Source of the DNA: an uncultured Faecalibacterium sp.
Lineage (GTDB): Bacteria > Bacillota > Clostridia > Oscillospirales > Ruminococcaceae
Reading direction: 5' to 3'
Assembly: GCA_944385995.1 (NCBI GenBank)
Contig: CALWZL010000003.1
Span: forward strand, 41,401 to 105,400
Length of the DNA: 64,000 bases
The notes beneath the pieces were generated by a model, which did no database searches, was not told the origin of the DNA, and saw only the letters and a program-made list of their open reading frames with translations. How positions within the stretch are numbered: position 1 is the first letter of the stretch; each line of letters begins with the position of its first letter. Shown in pieces: positions 60,547 to 64,000 of the stretch. The translations under genes and the position numbers were made by a program.

Positions 60547-61413
60547 ATGCCGATTGCAAGAATCAACACCATGCTGTTTCCCGAGGGAAAGCGCCGTGCT
60601 CTGACGCTGAGCTATGACGACGGCGTTCTACAGGACCGGCGCCTGGTCCAGCTGATGAACCAGTGCGGGGTCCGGGGCACCTTCAATCTGAACAGCCGCA
60701 TCCTGGGCCGGGTGGAACAGATGACCCTTGACGGCAAGACGGCGGACATCTCCACCGTCACCCCCCGGGAAATCCCAGTTTTATACGCCGGCCATGAAGT
60801 GGCCACCCACGGGGCGGAACATTCGGCTCTGACTGCCTACGGGAGCGCCGGGCTGTTGGAAGTGCTGGATGACCGCCGGGTACTGGAAGGACTTGTCCCC
60901 TACATGGTCCAGGGCCACGCCTATCCGTTCGGCCTGTACGACGACCATGTCCTCGACGGCCTGCGGGCCGCCGGCATCCGCTATGCCCGCACCGTGGTTT
61001 CCACCGGGACCTTTGAAATTCCCCAGGATTTCCTGCGCTGGGACCCCACCTGCCACCATAACGATCCCCGCCTGATGGAGCTGGCAGAACGTTTCTGCCA
61101 GACAGACGCCCTTTTCGGCCAGCCGCAGCTGTTTTACCTCTGGGGCCACGCCTACGAATTTGACATGGATCAGAATTGGCAGGTAATCGAAACCTTCCTG
61201 CACTACGTCTCCCGGTTCCAGGACAAGATCTGGATGGCCACCAACGGCGAAATCGAGCGCTATGTCGCCGCCTGGCGTCAGATGGTCTTTTCGGCAGACG
61301 GCAGCCGCGTTTACAATCCCACCGCCTTCACCCTCTGGATGGAATCCCTGGGGCAAATCTACACCATCGCCCCCGGCGAAACAGTGTGCATCAAATCAAC
61401 GGAGGCTGTGTAA
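60547..61413 (+). CDS. NodB-type (CE4-like) polysaccharide deacetylase-family protein
   Basis: 288 residues. The first NodB motif is SYDDG at 22-26 (catalytic and metal Asp), and HGAEH supplies metal ligands His88 and His92. LWGHAYEF is the late His motif. No signal peptide or membrane anchor, in contrast to cell-wall deacetylases. Might remove N- or O-acetyl groups from the imported sugar. It lies 16 bp after the SGNH gene and its stop codon abuts the next start (TAAATG). Confidence 0.85.
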   Translation: MPIARINTMLFPEGKRRALTLSYDDGVLQDRRLVQLMNQCGVRGTFNLNSRILGRVEQMTLDGKTADISTVTPREIPVLYAGHEVATHGAEHSALTAYGSAGLLEVLDDRRVLEGLVPYMVQGHAYPFGLYDDHVLDGLRAAGIRYARTVVSTGTFEIPQDFLRWDPTCHHNDPRLMELAERFCQTDALFGQPQLFYLWGHAYEFDMDQNWQVIETFLHYVSRFQDKIWMATNGEIERYVAAWRQMVFSADGSRVYNPTAFTLWMESLGQIYTIAPGETVCIKSTEAV

Positions 61414-62223
61414 ATGGCAATCATCAAAGTGACCTTTGCATCCGAATCGCTCGCTCGCTACATTGATCTGAACGTCATCCTTCCGGTAGAAGCCCCGGGC
61501 CAGCCGGGCGCACCCGAGACGCTGGCTGCCAAGGCAGCCAAACCCGAGAAGTTCAAAACGCTCTATCTGCTCCACGGTTATGGGGGAAACCAGGAGGACT
61601 GGCTCACCTGTGCCAATATCCGCGCGCTGGCCGAGGAAACCAATCTGGCTGTGGTGATGCCGGCAGGCGAAAACAGCTTTTATGTGGACGGCGAGGCCGC
61701 CGGCACCCGCTGGGGCGAGATGGCAGGCAAAGAGGTGGTGGAATTCACCCGCCGGCTCTTTCCTCTCTCGGATCGCCGCGAAGACACTTTCATCGGCGGG
61801 CTGTCCATGGGCGGCTTCGGCGCAGTCCGGCTGGGCAGCTTTTACCACGACACCTTTGGCAAGATTTTCTCCCTCTCGGGCGCGTTCATCGTGGACGATA
61901 TCGCCGGGCAGAGGCCGGGCTATCTGGACGGCGTGGGCGATTACGCTTACTATGCCCACACCTTCGGGGATCTGGACCAGTTGAAAAACAGCCCCAAAGA
62001 TCCCGTCTGGTGCGTGAAGCAGGCCATCCAGGCCGGCCATGTCCCCCAGATTTACATGGCCTGCGGCGATCAGGATTTCCTGATCCGTGAAAACCGTTCC
62101 ACCAAAAAACAGCTGGAGCAGATGGGCGCACGCCTGTTCTATCAGGAAACGCCCGGCATCCATGACTGGAAATTCTGGAACCAGCACCTGGAGCCCGCCA
62201 TCCGCTGGCTGCTGAAAAACTGA
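61414..62223 (+). CDS. Serine esterase, esterase-D-like (second copy)
   Basis: 269 residues of the same family as the enzyme at 58504. LYLLHGYGG, nucleophile Ser131 in GGLSMGGFGA, Asp in CGDQDFLI and His in PGIHDWKFW are intact. No signal peptide. The pair of paralogues in one operon suggests different acyl positions or chain lengths on one substrate. The start codon follows the previous stop without a gap, so translation is coupled. Confidence 0.88.
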   Translation: MAIIKVTFASESLARYIDLNVILPVEAPGQPGAPETLAAKAAKPEKFKTLYLLHGYGGNQEDWLTCANIRALAEETNLAVVMPAGENSFYVDGEAAGTRWGEMAGKEVVEFTRRLFPLSDRREDTFIGGLSMGGFGAVRLGSFYHDTFGKIFSLSGAFIVDDIAGQRPGYLDGVGDYAYYAHTFGDLDQLKNSPKDPVWCVKQAIQAGHVPQIYMACGDQDFLIRENRSTKKQLEQMGARLFYQETPGIHDWKFWNQHLEPAIRWLLKN

Positions 62224-62246
62224 CATCTCCTTTCATTTCTCCTATA

Positions 62247-62288
62247 GAAGGCCATTTGCCGGGATTCTGGCAAATGGCCTTCCCTTTT
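62247..62288 (+). terminator. Terminator of the esterase operon
   Basis: GAAGGCCATTTGCC / GGCAAATGGCCTTC, 14-bp perfect stem with an 8-base loop followed by CCTTTTG. Confidence 0.8.
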
Positions 62289-62353
62289 GATGCCGGGCGT
62301 TCACCTTTGAAAAACCGCTCCGCCGGCGAGTCGTTCTTTGAATATCAAAAGGC

Positions 62354-62384
62354 AGGCAGACTGCATTTACAACGCAGTCTGCCT
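62354..62384 (-). terminator. Terminator of the SDR oxidoreductase gene
   Basis: AGGCAGACTGC / GCAGTCTGCCT, 11-bp perfect stem with a 9-base loop, CCTTTTGA on the minus strand. Confidence 0.8.
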
Positions 62385-62391
62385 GTCTTTC

Positions 62392-63219
62392 TCAGGGTTT
62401 CAGGGGGCCATAGAAATAGGATGCGGTGGCGCCGCCGTCAATGAGGAAGTCTGCACCGGTGATGAAAGCGCCCTTGTCGCTCATCAGCAGTTCCGCCACA
62501 TTGGCCACCTCGTCGGCAGTGCCGGGGCGGCCGGCGGGGCACTTGGCAAACATATTCTTATAGAAATCCCCGCGGGGGCCGTTGAACTCGTCAATGGCCA
62601 ACGGGGTGACGATAATGCCCGGCGAGATGGAGTTGATCCGGGCGCTGCGCTCTCCCCACTTCACCGATTCCGCCATCACTCGCTTTTCGTTGCAGCGCTT
62701 GGCCAGCTGGTAGGCGTGGAGGGTGTCACGGATGTTTTCAGGCTGGAGCAGGGGCAGTTCCAGCAGATGCTCGGCGGGGGTGCAGGCCAGCTGTTCATCC
62801 TCCTCGGGGGTCAGCGCCGGCATCCGGTGGCCGGACTGGCTGGAGATGGTCACCCCCACGCCGCCGGGGGCAATCACTTTGCCCACCTCTTCCAACAAAA
62901 CGGCGGTGCCGTAAAGGTCCACCTTCAAAATGGCTTGGATGGGGGCCTGGCTGGGGGAAACCCCCGCCGCGTTCACCAGCATGGTGATTTCACCCATCTC
63001 CTGCGCCTGTGCAATCATCTTTTGGATAGATTCCCGGCTGGACAGGTCCATTTCCGTGGCGGTCACATCATAACCGGCGTCGTTCATGATTTTGGCGATG
63101 GCCTGGGCGTTTTCCAGTTTCTTGTCCCCCACCAGAATCTTTTTGCCGTATCCCATCCGGCGGGCAATGGCCATGCCGATCTGCCCGGCCCCGGCCCACA
63201 ACATCACTTGCTGCTTCAT
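62392..63219 (-). CDS. Short-chain dehydrogenase/reductase
   Basis: 275 residues from the ATG at 63219, with AAGGAGG 8 bases upstream. Cofactor motif WAGAGQIGMAIARRMGYG at the N-terminus, NAAGV at about residue 86, Ser in TISSQSG and YQLAKR as the YxxxK catalytic pair. ISPGIIVTPLA and FITGADFLIDGGA are the usual SDR end motifs. The cofactor loop is GxGxxG rather than the classic TGxxxGIG. Convergent with the esterase operon; no shared regulation seen. Confidence 0.88.
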   Translation of the reverse strand: MKQQVMLWAGAGQIGMAIARRMGYGKKILVGDKKLENAQAIAKIMNDAGYDVTATEMDLSSRESIQKMIAQAQEMGEITMLVNAAGVSPSQAPIQAILKVDLYGTAVLLEEVGKVIAPGGVGVTISSQSGHRMPALTPEEDEQLACTPAEHLLELPLLQPENIRDTLHAYQLAKRCNEKRVMAESVKWGERSARINSISPGIIVTPLAIDEFNGPRGDFYKNMFAKCPAGRPGTADEVANVAELLMSDKGAFITGADFLIDGGATASYFYGPLKP

Positions 63220-63345
63220 TCTGCGTTCCTCCTTTTCAACTTTACAAGGCGTGAGAAAAGCCCATCCACCTCGGCCCCACCGGAGCAATCCGCCAGCCGG
63301 TTTTTCCAAGCGTCTGTTTTTTCATCTGCGCCCTGCCTTTCCAGC

Positions 63346-63855
63346 TCAGCGAGCCATCAGCCATCTGTTGATCTGTCCTTCGCAGCGGTCCGCATCCGAG
63401 CCGCGGATGGCCAGCCCTTCCGCCACCCGGGCGCCTTTGCAGGCCCGGGCGATCTTCTGCCCGGTTCCGCTCAGGCCGCTGCCCTCATGGGTACAGAAGG
63501 GGTGGATGGTTTTGCCCGTCCAGTCAAAGGCCTCCAGAAAGGTATACACCGCCATGGGCAGATCGCCCCAGTAGTTGGGGTAGCCCAGATAGATCTCGTC
63601 ATAGCCATCCAGACTGTCCGGGAGCTCTGCCAGTTCCGGCCGCGCTTTTGCCTGCTGATCCGCCTTTGCCTGCTGGATGCAGGTCTCGTAGTCCTCCGCA
63701 TAGGGAACCTTCTGCTGGATTTTGAACAGGTCTGCACCGGTCAGCGCTGCAATCTGCTTTGCTGCTTTTTCGGTGTTGCCCACCGCAACCCGGCGGTATT
63801 GGCCGCCAAAATAATTCTCGCCGGCCCTGGAATAAAATACAACCAATTTTGCCAT
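63346..63855 (-). CDS. Flavodoxin
   Basis: 169 residues from the ATG at 63855 (GGGAGAAA upstream). KLVVFYSRAGENYFGGQY binds FMN phosphate, IYLGYPNYWGDLPMAVYTFLE and HEGSGLSGTGQKI are the other FMN loops, as in the flavodoxin_4 group that carries electrons to small oxidoreductases. Lies 126 bp from the SDR start on the same strand; the promoter is probably in 63856-64000. Confidence 0.88.
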   Translation of the reverse strand: MAKLVVFYSRAGENYFGGQYRRVAVGNTEKAAKQIAALTGADLFKIQQKVPYAEDYETCIQQAKADQQAKARPELAELPDSLDGYDEIYLGYPNYWGDLPMAVYTFLEAFDWTGKTIHPFCTHEGSGLSGTGQKIARACKGARVAEGLAIRGSDADRCEGQINRWLMAR

Positions 63856-64000
63856 TGTTTCTCCCTTCCCTTTAACCACGGCAGCATCTCAGTGTCTTCC
63901 AAACATGCTGCGCTGGGGTTTTTTCTTTACGCCCTCATTATAGAATCTGTTCGTCCGGGAATCAATTTCGCTTTCAGAGGTATTTGATAAGTTTTTCTAA

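Overview
The window is about 64 kb of high-GC DNA with strong AAGGAGG-type ribosome sites, sigma-A style promoters and many intrinsic terminators. The gene content is Gram-positive and anaerobic: SLH-type surface protein, SdpR/SdpI pair, fructose PTS, Agr-like two-component pair, Na+-pumping decarboxylase beta/gamma subunits, sialic acid ABC cluster, molybdenum hydroxylase. This fits a gut Oscillospirales Firmicute such as the Faecalibacterium / Gemmiger / Subdoligranulum group; the genus is an inference from style and content and was not tested. There is one tRNA (Ala, GGC), one truncated IS5-type transposase gene, no rRNA and no CRISPR array.

Layout. 0-1.2 kb: 3' part of an FAD-dependent reductase. 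1.4-11.6 kb: an RsiV-like lipoprotein, an unknown membrane-anchored protein, a MacA/MacB-type efflux operon (adaptor, ATPase, permease) ending in an SLH protein and preceded by four 11-bp-spaced repeats, a small membrane protein, SdpI/SdpR with a 35-bp palindromic operator, and an Rrf2 regulator. 11.8-16.6 kb: a flavodoxin-ferredoxin protein and the fruRKA operon. 16.7-23.4 kb: a more AT-rich accessory stretch with the truncated transposase, a B3/B4 protein, a sugar transferase, an HprK-like kinase, a CpsB-type phosphatase and a LytTR regulator / GHKL kinase pair.

23.7-34.3 kb: flavodoxin with divergent HxlR, GH25 lysozyme, YeiH exporter with divergent LysR, a YtrA-type GntR / ABC / DUF4097 operon, a PPC-domain protein, an ArsB/NhaD-type permease and a three-gene operon of unknown function. 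34.4-42.0 kb: a complete sialic acid (nan) operon: RpiR regulator, solute-binding protein, two permeases, nanA, YhcH-type protein, nanE, nanK. The same AT-rich palindrome sits in the regulator promoter and upstream of the transport promoter. 42.2-49.1 kb: YesL, an M24 peptidase, OadG plus GcdB, a HAD phosphatase, a YiiX-like peptidase and an NCS2 xanthine/uracil permease. 49.3-54.3 kb: MocA-like cytidylyltransferase and ModE-like protein, divergent from a three-subunit molybdenum hydroxylase.

54.4-64 kb: tRNA-Ala, then a LacI regulator and an operon of a GPH sugar symporter, a NIF3-family protein, two serine esterases, an SGNH esterase and a CE4-type deacetylase. All four predicted deacylating enzymes lack signal peptides and the operon has no glycosidase, which points to cytoplasmic removal of acyl groups from an imported oligosaccharide. 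The palindrome TAAACNGTTTA occurs at both the lacI promoter and the symporter promoter. An SDR oxidoreductase and a flavodoxin close the window. The esterase locus is the best candidate for an under-described system; the nan operator arrangement and the 11-bp repeat array are the cleanest regulatory finds.
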